Source of the DNA: Azorinus chamasolen
Lineage: Eukaryota; Mollusca; Bivalvia; Cardiida; Solecurtidae
Length of the DNA stretch: 64,000 nucleotides
NCBI GenBank assembly: GCA_963576725.1
Contig: OY755252.1
Span: forward strand, 45,671,552 to 45,735,551
Direction: 5' to 3'
Shown: one piece after another, positions 1 to 12,087 of the stretch
How positions within the stretch are numbered: the first letter of the stretch is position 1
Layout of the letters: each line of letters begins with the position of its first letter
Made by a program: the position numbers and the translations under genes
Notes under the pieces: model-generated
Database searches by the model: none
Told to the model about the DNA's origin: nothing
What the model saw: only the letters and a program-made list of their open reading frames with translations

Positions 1-1824
1 TCTAAACTCTTTAATTAAATTAGATTCCACATTTCCCCTAAAACAAAATTAAAAATAACAGCTGATGCGTTGCTATTGGTATCAAGGGAGATCAACCACA
101 ATAACATAAAACTTAAAACTTAAAACATAAAACAAAATTTTAGTATTAAATGGTGTTGAAAAGAACATGTTGAGTCTAATGCTCTTTCTAGTTGAAAAAA
201 ACTATTTTTTATATTATTGATACACGCATTTCCTTTTATAGCTCTAATAAACACCTTCTTCCACCTAAACCTAGAATTTCTTTTAGACATCTTAAAAAGG
301 GTTTACAGGATTTCCATTCAAACTACGTTTTTGTTCCTGCTGATAAGGCATCGAATAATGTGATTATTATTTGATGATTACATTATATCGATGTCTTGAA
401 GCAGGGAATTATTAATACCAAGTCATACATTTCAGTTACTACTGACGAAAAGACCATCGTTTCAGACCATGTCAAAAAGTGTGAACAACTTGGAACCGAT
501 ATTAAAATTACACAACATAAACTTCCTACAATGTATTGGTTACCAAAACTACATAAAAAACCATATAAAGGGCGTTTCATTGCAAATTCTAGTTCATCTA
601 CAACTACTAAATTGTCTATACTTTTGACTTCTTGTTTAACGACGGTAAAGGAACATGTAAGGTTCTGCTGTGATAAGACATGAAAATTCTGGAATAAATC
701 TCTTCTGGTCTATTAAGAACTCTTCAGAACAGAAGGTATCTTGCATCCACTGTAAGTACTAAGCACGTACGATTTTTCTACTCTGTACACAACTCTTCCT
801 CATATTTTAATTAAGGATAAGCTTACTAACTTAATCCAGAAAGTATTTGCCCGGGAAAAAACATCATTCTTGGCACGTAATGCTGAAAAAGCTTTCTTTA
901 CTGACGAGCAAATGAAATATTACACCAATTGGACTTGGTCAGAAGTTTGCGAATCACTAACGTTTCTTTTGGATAACATATTTGTACGTTATGGGAATGC
1001 TATATGCCGTCAGGTAATTGGTATTCCCATGGGTACGAATTGTGCACCACTTGTCGCAGATTTGTTTGTGTACTGCTATGAGAGAGATTTCATGTTGCGT
1101 TTGAATCCTCAATCACAAGAAGATGTTATAAAAGCCTTCAATGAAACTTGTCGATATTTGGATGATATTTTTAACTTAGATAACCCTTTCTTTAATGCTC
1201 TGATTCCTACAATTTATCCTAAATAACTCAAATTGAATAAAGCTAACCCGTCCGACAATTATGCATCGTTTCTTGACCTTAAAATTGATAATGGAATGAT
1301 TTCTTCTAAAATATATGACAAAAGAGATGATTTTGATTTTAATATTGTAATTTTTCCTCATCTTGACGGGGATGTTCCCCGTGCTCCATCTTACGGGGTT
1401 TATAAATCTCAACGTATTCGTTTTGCTAGAGCTTGTTCACCTATTGACGATTTTAACAGTCGAAATCTCATTTTAACTGAAAAACTGCTTAAGCAAGGAT
1501 ATAGATACCATACACTAAGAAAAACTTTTTCTAAATTTTACTATCGAAATCTCTCGCTTATTGGCAAGTACCAATCTAATCTCAAGCAGCTTCTGCGACA
1601 CGGTGTTTCACATCCTGAATTTTATGGTGATGTGATTTACAAACTTCGTAAAATTATTGGACATACCCATTTTCTCACTTTGTTCATCAAATATGTTAAA
1701 ACAATTCATTAAAAAGGGATATGATCCTGTAGTACTACAACATACTGCATGTTTGGTTGTCAACCCTTTTACTGTTGGCAATCACGCTGGCCTCTTTGCA
1801 TATACGCCGACAAGAAAGGTTTAG
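1..1824 (+). pseudogene. PLE-like reverse transcriptase, copy A (broken, 5' end outside window)
   Basis: Remnant of a retroelement RT. Conserved blocks can be followed in shifting frames: a pre-RT segment (LLPPKPRISFRHLKKG, then FVPADKASNNV at about 330-360), the template-side block PTMYWLPKLHKKPYKGRFIA (about 528-585), motif B GIPMGTNCAPLVADLF (about 1020-1067), the catalytic box YLDD (about 1156-1167) and the thumb region DGDVPRAPSYGVY (about 1369-1407), ending in TACLVVN and a stop at 1822-1824. Reading is broken by TGA codons at positions expected to be Trp (near 140 and 192), a stop at 372, a frameshift near 683, a shared TAA at 1224-1226 and a frameshift near 1700. The reading can be followed weakly to base 1, so the 5' end lies outside. 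Motif order is that of an RT; calling it Penelope-like is inference from the family look. Confidence 0.8.
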
Positions 1825-2330
1825 TATTCTATGAAGGCGACCTCTTAAATCTAGAAATGGAAGGAGAACGTCGGATATCTGTACTATTTCGTTTTTGTCG
1901 TACCCTTTATTACTTTCCTACAGTTACTCTGTTTGCAGCTCAATCATTGAGTACACTAGCGATAGGTGGATACAGTTTGTTCACTTAAATGTTTTCGTTA
2001 TACATCCACTTTACCACTGTATTTACCGTCGCGGTTGTTGTAGATTAGTCGGAGAGGGGATACGTTTATTTACACTGTTTGTCTTTTAGGGTGGGGATGG
2101 AATAAGTGTGAGGTTGGGCGCCCATAAACCGGTTTAACCCCCCCAGTGACTTTTGTCACTGACCGTTCCAAGGCGGTGCTTCCATCTTCCCCCTATTGTG
2201 TGTTTGTTTTGTCTTTGTGCGTCTCTTGTTGTTTTTATAGTTATGTACATTTGCTGTTTCCTTGTGTTGCTGTTCGGGCGACTGTTTGTTCTGTATGTGG
2301 TGTTTCCTGCATGACTCATTTTTGTACTTT
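1825..2330 (+). mobile_element. T1-type 3' tail of copy A
   Basis: Noncoding 3' region of the retroelement, recognised because the same roughly 500 bp follows the RT stop in the copies at 20.7, 27.3, 32.2 and 55.6 kb. It contains an AAACCGGTTT-like palindrome, a stem-loop of the CAGTGAC/GTCACTG type, a second stem-loop ACCG/CGGT and ends with CATGACTCATTTTTGTAC. The short ORFs seen here on both strands recur in every copy only because the nucleotide sequence recurs. Confidence 0.8.
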
Positions 2331-2339
2331 TTGTACCAA

Positions 2340-2768
2340 AGGGTGGTAATAAAGTACATCCGTGAGTGCAAAGCAGAGTGAAATATAGGGAACGATCTCA
2401 CTCATATAAATAGGTTCTTCATCGGTTGTCATGGAATAATATAATTATAATATTGTTAAATTTTAAACGGATTTTTATGTACTTAGTAAAACATTGTCAA
2501 CAGGTTTTAATTTTAATTGTGTATCAGTTCAATATTCAGTTTTTACCTGCAATACCTCTAAATCATTTTGAACCTTTTGTTTTGAATCTCATGAGGTAGC
2601 CTGAAAGAACATGTTGGCGACGGGGGTGTACGGCATGGGTTGCAGAAGTATTGCACATACAAACTTGTAAACCTGCGTGGATTTTTTCGTCTATGAAAAT
2701 AGTATTTCTGTTGATGATTGAAAGAAGACTAGAAACGTTCGCATGTGGGAAATAATCAATACGTATTT
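2340..2768. other. no gene or repeat recognised
   Basis: AT-rich single-copy-looking sequence between the end of retroelement copy A and the start of the GGGCCCATAT minisatellite. Nothing supportable seen on either strand. Confidence 0.5.
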
Positions 2769-2769
2769 A

Positions 2770-3252
2770 TCTACTGGACAAAGGATATATACCTGCCCTA
2801 GGTTGGCGTATGTGGTTGCCCATGGAGGACCTATATTGTGCAAGACCATATAGGGCCAATACAACATATATGGCCTGCCTATATGGGGCCCATATAGGTC
2901 CCATATCATGTATACGAGCTGCCCATATCGGACCCATATAGGTCCCATAAAATGTATATGGGACCAACATAGGTCATATATAAAGTATATGGTCTGCAAA
3001 TATGGGGTCCCTTATAGATCCCATATAACGTATACGGACTGCCCATATGGGTCCCATATAACGTGTATATGAGTAGCCCACATGGGGTCCATAAAGGCCC
3101 CATATAACACGTATACTGGCTATCCATATGGGGCCCATATAGGTCCCATATAAGCGTATATGGACTGCCAATATGAGGCCCATATTGAGCCCGGTTGCAC
3201 GTGTGGGACCTATATGGGTGCCTATATGGGACCCATATGGGGCCCATATACC
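2770..3252. repeat. minisatellite, GGGCCCATATAGG-type unit
   Basis: About eleven imperfect units of roughly 42 bp built from self-complementary words (CATATGGGGCCCATATAGG, TCCCATATAACGTATACGG). Each unit contains several GGGCCC, CCATATGG or CATATG palindromes, so the array can fold on either strand. The repetitive protein frames (MGPIWVPYR... style) on the minus strand are a by-product of the repeat and not genes. Confidence 0.85.
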
Positions 3253-3257
3253 TTGCT

Positions 3258-3850
3258 ATCTTGGTTTGAACGAATCAGATGACAGTTGAATTTATAACCG
3301 CTCGGGGTTTAAGCAGACATCATTTTTTGGCAGCTATGTGTTGAGGCATGACTCCCACCCTCCCTTGCATGATACTGCACGCAGGACCACCAGCACTCTC
3401 CAGCATTACAAAGTACGCATGACTTAACCCCTCCCCTACATGATAAAGTATGCATGAACCCCCTCTGCAGATAAATTACTCCTTACCCACCTCCTCCCCT
3501 GCATTATACAGTACGTATGACACCCATCCCCTGCATGATAAAGTACGCATAACCTCGACCCCTCATCTACAAGATAAAGTGCGCATGACCCACATCTCTC
3601 GCCTGCATGATAAAGTAACGGTTTGTAACGTTATACCTGATAGAGACGCCTTTTGACAGATTTGCAAACTAAGTTGACCCATATCAGACAGTAAATTTCC
3701 CCGTACACGTAAACTATGTTGTTATAATTTTCTTGCAGATTATGCAAGTAAAACGCATCACTCTTACCCGCCTCTATGCCCTGCACCTCGTGTTGGGTGT
3801 CATGTTCACCGACAAGTTGATGCACTGTGTATTTACACGTGTGTATTGAC
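3258..3850. other. duplicated segment 1a (uninterrupted copy)
   Basis: Begins GTTTGAACGAATCAGATGAC and matches, in the same order, the sequence at 19929-21750. The second copy is interrupted by a 1.2 kb RT element and by a 215 bp T1 tail; this copy has neither, so it shows the pre-insertion state. It also contains the 3370-3625 minisatellite. Confidence 0.7.
3370..3625. repeat. minisatellite, GCATGATAAAGTACGCATGACC-type
   Basis: Six to seven imperfect units of about 30-36 bp (CCCTGCATGATAAAGTACG followed by CATGACCCC). Related units occur at 21236-21345 inside the matching duplicated segment. Confidence 0.75.
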
Positions 3851-3859
3851 ATGTCCATC

Positions 3860-4865
3860 TCTCACATATGGACACATTTAACAAAATACCTTTAATAGAA
3901 CCTAAATCTCTAAACATGCAATTTGTATCTTCTGCCCAAGTACCCAATTTGAGTAGGGGTGACAATAAAAACAAACACTGTACCTCTAAGCATGTAATCG
4001 GATTAGGCATTATTTCCACCCAGTTGCATCGTCACTACCACTGTCTTTAATCCTTAATCTCATCACTATTTGTACAATTGTCACAACGAATAGTTATACC
4101 TCATATATTTACCACTGTTTTCTACCCCTGTCCCCCGCACGTGTATTAAAACTTTAATGACGCCATAGCTTCATGCCCAATGTATTCCCTCGCGATATTT
4201 ATAAACAAACATAAGCTGTCCCAATACTTCCGAAAGGAACAAATTTCAAAGTACATATATGAATCATGACCGGCAATGTAACATTCAACCTGACAGAATG
4301 ACACCATCGTTAATTAAAAGCTGGATTTGATCCAGTTTTTTGGCAATGACATAAACTATAAAATTATATCTATATGACAACACAGTAACCTCTGATGAGA
4401 CGGTGCCCATTTGAACTATTTACAAAAGCACCAGAAGAGCGTCTCGATCAGGTAAATGATTAGAATCCCAGACGTTGCGTTCATTCAAACTGTTGTAGTG
4501 AGGTAGTACTACCGGTACATTGCTACAGTTAATCCTCTGGATAGTGACCATTCAAAATCACCGATATTTATGAGTAGTATAGTTTATTCTATATTCTTCT
4601 TCCGATGTCTGTTGTTAGAATAAGGGAATGTATTAGCAAACAAACACACGGAAATATATAGGAGAACATACGGACTGAGAGATAGACAATCGCATGACAT
4701 GTTGCCGTCCATAGACCTAGCGGATTTTTTTTTCAAATATACCGCCAGAGTATTTCACCGTATAACAAGACATATATACCTGTGATGGACAGATACACAA
4801 CTATACACAAAGTAAATTGTTATATCATTGTCGAATCATATAGTCTCTCTTTCACTACATCTACT
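3860..4865. other. no gene recognised
   Basis: AT-rich sequence with short chance ORFs only. A half palindrome of the GATGAGACGG type at 4388-4425 belongs to the MITE-associated family described at 48762-49014. Confidence 0.4.
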
Positions 4866-4867
4866 TT

Positions 4868-5062
4868 GTTTCCACACGTTTGCAGAACAGACCCATATCA
4901 GACGGCTCCGGTAGGTATGGCATATTTTTTATGGAACAATATAGATCGCACCGTACATATTCTGTCAGTGCCATCCTTTCTGATTTTGATACCATTATTA
5001 GCATCTAATTCTAATTGATATTCATGAGGCTATTATTGATTATTTACATAAATATTCATGAC
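4868..5062 (+). repeat. partial MITE of the GATCAGACGG-palindrome family
   Basis: TTTGCAGAACAGACCCATATCAGACGGCTCC followed (after a missing right arm) by ATGGAACAATATAG and a terminal part with ATTCATGAC; the same order is seen at 48790-49000. The right arm of the palindrome has been lost. Confidence 0.55.
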
Positions 5063-5577
5063 GTAATGGGATAACTTTCTGGAGCATTATACAAGGAAAG
5101 GTATCTGACCGAACATGCCTTTATTAACCCATGTAAAACATAGTTTCGGCTTCATTTTGAACTCACGGCCTTGTGCGCAGGTCCGTTGTGTCTTCGTTAA
5201 ACAACCAGTGTATGTATCTTACTGTAAGAATAACGAAAAACCAAGTCATGAAATTTATACGTGACATTATGTATTACTTTTCCTTTCTAATTATTATTCT
5301 AATGCTGGCATAATTAACGTCTGCAGAGATCCTGTAAAGTGTACTTACATCCGAATCATTCAGGCATTTAAGAGTTAAGAAAGCTAATGACCTTTTGTCA
5401 AAAAGCTGATGAGACACCACTTTAGTCGGTTGTTGTCAATTGTTTGTCATGTTGCGCTTAGCATGAGAAGGGTTTAACTTTACAAATACGTACAAAGTAT
5501 CATCTAAATAGGCTAGTCATTGATTGCCTGAAAATCCCAACTTGTGTCTAAATATATTAAACATCTACTCCACAGAT

Positions 5578-5768
5578 ACATTTTGTACACCTTTGCAAAC
5601 GTAGTAGACCCATATCGTACAGCTCATGTAGCCACCCTTTGACCAGGTTCCGATCTGTTTGCTTGAGAAATAATATGGCTCTGATTCTACATGGTTCGTC
5701 ATTATCAGAGATTCCTTTGTGCAGGTGTCATGCAGCAAATTAATATTCATGATGTCACAATTTCATAT
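5578..5768 (+). repeat. partial MITE of the GATCAGACGG-palindrome family
   Basis: CCTTTGCAAACGTAGTAGACCCATATCG, a decayed right arm GGTTCCGATCTGTTTGC, then AATAATATGGCTCTGATTC and an ATTCATGATG end. Order and spacing match the intact copy at 48762-49014. Confidence 0.5.
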
Positions 5769-5789
5769 ATGAATTTTGAGTAAAGGATT

Positions 5790-8200
5790 AAATGCACTTG
5801 CATGCATGTTGCAACTTACAGGGAAATGAAATATGTATATATTAAAGAAGATCGTTCAATATCTATAACAATAATAACTACACATGCGCATATGTTTTTT
5901 GTTTTAAAACAAGAAATGAACATACTGCTATATGACCCCGCTTCATCCTTAACACAATACGACACTCTTCGGTACGCCCGCCCTGAAATATAAAGCAAAC
6001 TGGAACTATAATAAATGATGTCTATTTGCATGCGGGTAGCGATGTCGTAGTAAGATTAGCTCTTTCAACGTCCCGGTTGCCGGAAAGTGACTGATAGTAT
6101 GGTTGGATAGTATATGCGAATCTGTGATTACCTTTTTAAACAGTTTTGATCTTCATTTTACAGTGATCACCTACGTGCATCATCATGGTAACGTATCATA
6201 TATTACCGTGACAAAGTGTTTCATTATCAAACTAACAGCATCGAAACTTTCAGTGCAAGACTGCATTAACTAATGTTAAACCTCAATGTGTCGTTCATTT
6301 CTACTTAAACAGGCTACCAGGGTGCCAGGCACTTTGGGATTAAAACTTTATGCAATTGCAGTCATGACCCCCCCCCCCTATATTATTTGCAGTTTTGATC
6401 TCAACCTTCGATATTAGCCATTAGTTGGCGTTATAATCAAATGTTTGTGTGTATCGTGTATACACAAGGATGGATGCGTATACCCCCCACAAAGACAACA
6501 AAGTCATATTCTTATATTTCTCAAAATTTGCTGATCAATATTGCCTCAATACACAAGCATATAAGGCATGAAACTAGCTCAGAGTTTACAATTAGCAACA
6601 GGATAGAAGTGTTGTTGCAAATCATAACTATATATTGCTAAACGTCAGCGTAATTATTCTGCCATTCAATTATATATGTCGTGAAAATCAGATATGCATT
6701 TTACTCGGTTCGGTCAACCATTACACAAAAACATTACGTTTCACATTTGTCGTTGAGAACAACTTCTTAAGATTAATAGTATTGTTCCAACATCGATACA
6801 ATCAAAATGGTGTATTCGCAATACAAGGCCTCCAGCTCAATATACAAAGTATATGCTTCAGCAATTGTATGTATAGTGCCAATAGTTTCTGTATTAATGT
6901 AGTAAAATATCAATTTATACATATATGTTGCTTCACAGAATATCGATACTCGTATGGCAAACAAAGCAGATTATTCATTGCAATTGTTTGCTGTTATTCT
7001 GTTTGATATACGTTGAGAAGGCAGTAAATGTGCCTAAAACTCGATTTTTATTCACATTGACTACCTTCACATAGGATCCATTGAGCTCATGTGAGGAGTC
7101 CAATTTATACGGTTTGCTAATTCATGATCGTACTACGGCTTATACACGGTATGTAAGGTGACCTACAAAACCGTATCTATATCCTGTATCGTTTCTGAAC
7201 TGTTTGAAATGAAAATGGTTATTGAAATAATTATATGGATTTTTGTGGCTGTTTACAGACACTAACTGTAAATTATCAAGTTTCCTGAAATCAAGCAACG
7301 GTTCTCTAGTCATTCTCTTTAAACAAATATATATATTTATACTCCTGGATTATTCGGTATAGAACGTCATGAAGAAAATGTCAAAATCCAAAATGTAAAC
7401 CCCTTCATTCGTGCCATAGGAACACCGCACACCCGTATAAAATAACTAGTAGCAACTAGTTGATACTAAATTTAAGAGCTACTCTGATCAGGATTGCATC
7501 ATAGTGAGCAATATTTTAAAACCAACAAATAATCGTTTTGAATACTATTGAAATACAATTTTTTATAGTTACGTTATACAATCAATTGCATTAATATGTT
7601 GGGTGTATGAATATAACAGAAATATGCGCCCAATACGGCCTATTCGTCTTTACAGCACATTACATCACAGAGCATCATCAACAACCGGAATAATTTTATA
7701 TTCAACATATCTTTAAACTTAGAAAAGTAAGGAGAAAGTGCAAACGGTCTAGTATCTAAATCGAAAAACAATATCGCTTCAAGTTTAGATAATATCATCG
7801 CTATAGAGCGTGCCATGAGTGTCTTTTATAAAACTCAATATATGTCAACTCATAATGAAGTTTGACATTCACTATCTTGATACGTTATTGACCTGCAGGG
7901 TATAAGCACAATAAGTATCATTCTAGAAAATCCCTTGGGTTGTGAGTATTTGTGTCCCAGCATCTAAATGCATAATATTTACCTTGAATTCGGTCAAATT
8001 ACCAGTTAAAAACACCGTTTGATGTGTCAAACAACGAGTTCGCTTTAAGAAGTCGACAAATTACTGACACAAGTGCAAACAAGAAATGTCGACACGACAT
8101 CAAATCGGGGTTTTCTTCACTATTAACTAGTGATTTATAAGTTCAAAGGAGCATAACCAGAACACTTGCAAAAGGGACAAGATGTGCTTTGAAACACTAT
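5790..8200. other. no gene recognised
   Basis: About 2.4 kb of AT-rich DNA. ORFs of 60-123 codons at 5802-7006 lack similarity to anything I know, have no compositional sign of coding and no convincing splice context. A run of nine C lies near 6368. Nothing further can be supported. Confidence 0.45.
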
Positions 8201-8399
8201 GCCCCCGGATATGCCTTTGACTCTGAAGTATGACGTTGGCCTTGCCATGTCACCCCCAAACAGTGCAGCTTTATGAGTTACACATGCATACCAAATATCA
8301 AATCTGTATCTCTACTGGTTCAAAGGTTATGGCCAATGTTAAAGATTTGACCTATATATTTGACCTCCAACCTTGAAGGATGACCTTTACCTTGACATG

Positions 8400-9815
8400 T
8401 CACCCCTCAAAATGAACAAATTTACAAGGGGCGATAACTCCAACACTAGTGAAGCCAGAGTTATGGACATTTGTGCATGACACTTTCTCTCATCATGACC
8501 TTTCCAGATATGAAGTTTCAATCCCATTGCATAAGCCATGGAGGAGTTATCGTCCGGACAAAAAAGTGCTATTTTTTGACAAGAGGCAATAATTCCAATA
8601 TTAGTGAAGCCAGAGCTATGGACCTTAGGCATGACACCTCTCATCATGCTCTTTCCAAGTATGAAGTTTCAATCCAATGGCATGAGCCATATAGCGGTTA
8701 TCGTCCAGACAAAAAAGTGTGAAAAAGGACGATAACTGAAATATTAGTGAAGCCAGAGTTATGGACATTGTGGGTGACACTTCCTCCTATCATGATCTTT
8801 CAATGCATAGAGTTTCAATCCAATGGCATGAGCCATAAAGGAGTTATTGTCCGGACAAAAACATGGTAAAAAATACAAGCAGCAATAACTCCAACACTAG
8901 AGAAACCAGAGTTATGGACCTTGGGTATTTTCTCTCATTATGACATTTCCATGTATGAAGTTTCAATCCCATGGCATAATCCATATAGGAGTTATCGTCC
9001 GGACAAAAAAGTGTGAAAAAGTTTTACAAGGGGCAATAACTCCAATATTAGTGAAGCCAGAGTTATGGACATTAGGCTTGACACTTGCTCGCATCATGCC
9101 CTTTCCAAGTATGAAAGTACAAAAAATAGTCATGCAGGAAACACTACATACAGAACAAACAGTCACCCGACCAGGAACGCAAGGAAACATCAAATGTACA
9201 TAACCATAAAAACATCAATAAACGCACAACGACAAAACAAACATACAATAGGGGGAGATGGAATTACCGCCTTGGAACGGTCAGTGACAAAGGCACTGGG
9301 GGATCTAATGGCATGAGCCATATAGAAGTTATCATCCAGACAAAAATTGTGAAACAAACACAAAGGGCAATAACTCCAGTACTAGTTAGACCAGAGTTGT
9401 GGACAGTATATATGACACTTCCTCTTATCATGATATTTCCATGTATGGAGTTTCAATCTAATGGCATGATTCATATAGGAGTTAATGTCCGGACAAAAAC
9501 ATGTGAAAACATTACAAAGGTCAATCACTTCAACACTAGTGAAGCCAGAGCTATGGACCGAGGGCATAACATTTCCTCTTATCATGATCATTCCATATAT
9601 GAAGTTTCAACAAATGGCATAAGCCATTTAAGAGTTATCGTCCGGACAAAATATGGTAAAAAATGGTAAAAACTTACAAGGTGCAATAACTCCAATACTG
9701 GTTAAGCCAGAGTTATGGACCTTGAGCATGACTTCCCCTTATTATGATCTTTCTACGTATGAAGTTTCAATCCAATTGCATGAGCCATATAGGAGTTATC
9801 GTCCGGACAAGATTG
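8400..9815 (+). repeat. tandem repeat, about 150 bp unit, eight copies
   Basis: The phrase GCCAGAGTTATGGAC (or a close variant) recurs at about 8454, 8608, 8751, 8907, 9057, 9392, 9543 and 9706, each followed by a cATGACc/TTTCCA.gtATGAAGTTTCAATCC block, a GGCATgaGCCATATAGGAGTTATCGTCCGGACAAAAA block and AAGGGCAATAACTCCAA. Spacing is 143-160 bp except 9057 to 9392, where a 190 bp T1 tail has inserted. Such arrays are common in molluscs; no coding role is implied. Confidence 0.9.
9113..9306 (-). mobile_element. 5'-truncated T1 tail inserted in tandem repeat
   Basis: Reverse complement of the T1 tail from its 3' terminus (AGTACAAAAAATAGTCATGC) to just past the CAGTGAC hairpin (GGCACTGGGGG). It interrupts a repeat unit between AAGTATGAA and TCTAATGGCATG, with loss of about 10 bp of the unit. 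Confidence 0.85.
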
Positions 9816-9879
9816 GCAATCGACTGCCCAACCGTCCGCCCGCCGTACATCACCATTTAATACATGTGTAACCGGATTT

Positions 9880-10298
9880 TCCGTGGAAAACCCGGTTAAA
9901 AACAGTCAAACAGAAAGAGTCACACACACACAAGACTACGGCACTAAACATCACTAAACGATGTTTCAACACGCTTACTACACAAAACGTGATAGAACGC
10001 ACATCACGGCATAAAACATTAAGCATATAAAATGACCATTAATCCGACAAAGCGTCATCTCCTGAGGAAGTTTCTCAACATGCACCTAAGGAACTATACT
10101 CTGACGTTTCCCCAATACTGACTAAACTATTTCAACAGCCCTTAGACACATGTATTTCCTAGAGGATTGGAAGCATGCAGTAATGTCTCCGGTTTTCAAG
10201 AAAGGAGATAAATGAAGAGTCAGTCTCTTTAATCTGCGTCATGATATTGAATAACAGGATATGTTCGTTTAAGCAACGCATATTAAAGAGACTGGCTC
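9880..10298. other. no gene recognised
   Basis: Unassigned sequence. A 12 bp inverted repeat AGTCTCTTTAAT / ATTAAAGAGACT (10222-10233 and 10284-10295) lies just outside the inverted-repeat element that follows. Confidence 0.4.
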
Positions 10299-10299
10299 C

Positions 10300-11045
10300 T
10301 GGTAGTATGTTTCAAGAAAATCCATCTAATTACCGTTTATAATGACAAAACATCAATGTGTTTGATATCGCCGATCCAGAGTTTACTCCCCGATGTTTCA
10401 GTTTTATTCGGGTTGGGTTTTAGTATCGTAACTGTTCGCCCTATTCGCGTTTCTCCGACTACTTCCGAGAAAAGCTATTACGTAAACAATTCAGGTATCG
10501 CGTGATCATCGGGCAAAACGCGGACAAATTTAACGGAAAAACCGATAATATTATGTTGTAGAACAAAAAATATAAGTATTGATGAAATCGGTTTATTTGT
10601 ATCACAGGGGCATTTTTCGATATAAGTTAAAATTGTCAACCTTCAAAATAACGATTGAGCATAACAAATACCAAGTTTTATGATATTATTAAAAATAGGC
10701 GTTTATTGCAGGGACTTCCTCTTTAAGATGTTTAAGATTTTGAACTGGCTTGTGGTCCACTTTCTCGAAGGCTGTTCTAAATTACTTGAGGGTATCAGTT
10801 TGTTGACCCAGTCTAAGGAATCAGTCATTTCCTGATTGAAACCAATTGGGTTTGGACTGAACCCATAATGCTGAGGGCTGAAAGAATTACTAGACGCGAA
10901 TAGGGCGAACAGTTACGACAAAACCTCCAACCCGAATAAAACTCAAACATCGGGGTGTAAAATCTGGATCGGCGATATCAAACACATTGATGTTTTGTCA
11001 TTATAAACGGTAATTAGATGGATTTTCTTGCAACATACTTCTTTT
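10300..11045. mobile_element. foldback-type element with about 150 bp terminal inverted repeats
   Basis: Left arm from GTATGTTTCAAGAAAATCC (about 10301) to TATTCGCGTTTCTC (about 10453) is matched in reverse complement by 10895-11043 (CGCGAATAGGGCGAAC ... GGATTTTCTTGCAACATAC). The arms are near-identical with small indels. The 440 bp between them has no ORF of note. Structure fits a nonautonomous foldback or MITE element; superfamily not determinable. Confidence 0.7.
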
Positions 11046-11049
11046 CAGC

Positions 11050-11655
11050 ATGTACACAAATGAGTTTTGTATATTTTAGGTGTTTTTGAAACGCGTCAAA
11101 TGTAGGGATTTCCCCTTTAATAAAGATAAGAACGTTACATTCTGGATAAAATCTGTTCTTAAGAATATATGCAGCAAGACATTTAGATAAACTTATTCCT
11201 CGCCTACATTACTGAGTTTCTATCTAGTATCAAAGGTGTCCCGATGACACTATCGCATATCTCGCTAAAAGATCTGGAAATTCTGTGGAAAATCCACAAT
11301 ATGAATTGGTTGTTAATCCTGACAAGTGTCGGGTATTGAGAGTCCTCAAGAAGAGAAAATCGATTAAACTACTCCTACATGTTATATGGGAAACAACTAA
11401 ACCTTCAAAGCAGTCGAAACGTCTAGGGGTCTGGGATCTGGCGCAGAGGTCTGAATTAGGTATCCTATATCAAAAGCATAACCACCAAAGTCTACAATAC
11501 CTTGCACTTTATAAAAACTGAAGAGAAATAATGAGTACTATTTCAGAGTATGGTGCCCATGAGAAAGGTATCAGTATTAAGCAATCAGCTGCAGATTAGC
11601 TACACCCAGAATGATTTCAACAACACCAGCAATGCATGGCAAACAATACAATCTC
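11050..11655. other. no gene recognised
   Basis: One 78-codon ORF at 11285-11521 (+) has no recognisable motif. A LINE-like phrase (VVNPDKCRVL) is too short to rely on. Confidence 0.35.
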
Positions 11656-11689
11656 TCAAATAGAAATCCTTAGCAGGTAGAAGAAACAG

Positions 11690-11880
11690 AGAGTCAGCAA
11701 CACAAGGAACAGCAAATGTATATAACTATAAAAACTTAAAGAGGTGGACAAAACGAACATGCAAAAGGGGGTAGATGGAAGTACCGCCTTCGAACGGTCA
11801 GTGACAAAAGTCATTGGGGGTTAAACCGGTTTAAGTGCGCACAACCTCACTCTTATTCTTTAAAATTAGAAATGATTTGG
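11690..11880 (-). mobile_element. partial T1 tail
   Basis: Matches the T1 tail in reverse complement from CAACACAAGGAACAGC through the ACCGCCTTCGAACGGT hairpin and CAGTGACAAAAGTCATTG to AAACCGGTTTAAG and the CACAACCTCAC segment. Lacks the T1 3' terminus. Confidence 0.75.
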
Positions 11881-12087
11881 TGACATTCACCACTTGATCC
11901 CAGTCTACCACTGCATATTTCGTTGTTTTACTGTTTCAAGTTTACTAGCAGACTGGACATTAACTATCGTGTTTTTTATTTTTATTCTTAGTACCGTATA
12001 TTTCGTTTTTTCTAACATGTTTCAGACTAACAACTTGTCTCAAGACAAACGCCTGCCTCAAGTAATCACAACGATTTTCCACAATGA

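Noticed and set aside
2691..3247. Repetitive minus-strand ORFs with MGPIW/YGPHMG phrases
   Set aside because: Direct translation of the palindromic minisatellite.
4388..5430. CTGATGAG words near 4388 and 5405 as possible hammerhead ribozymes
   Set aside because: No GAAA partner segment or stems in the right place; they are part of the GATGAGACGG palindrome family or chance.
6635..7006. 123-codon ORF in the 5.8-8.2 kb gap
   Set aside because: AT-rich, no motif, no neighbouring support; a chance ORF is the simpler explanation.
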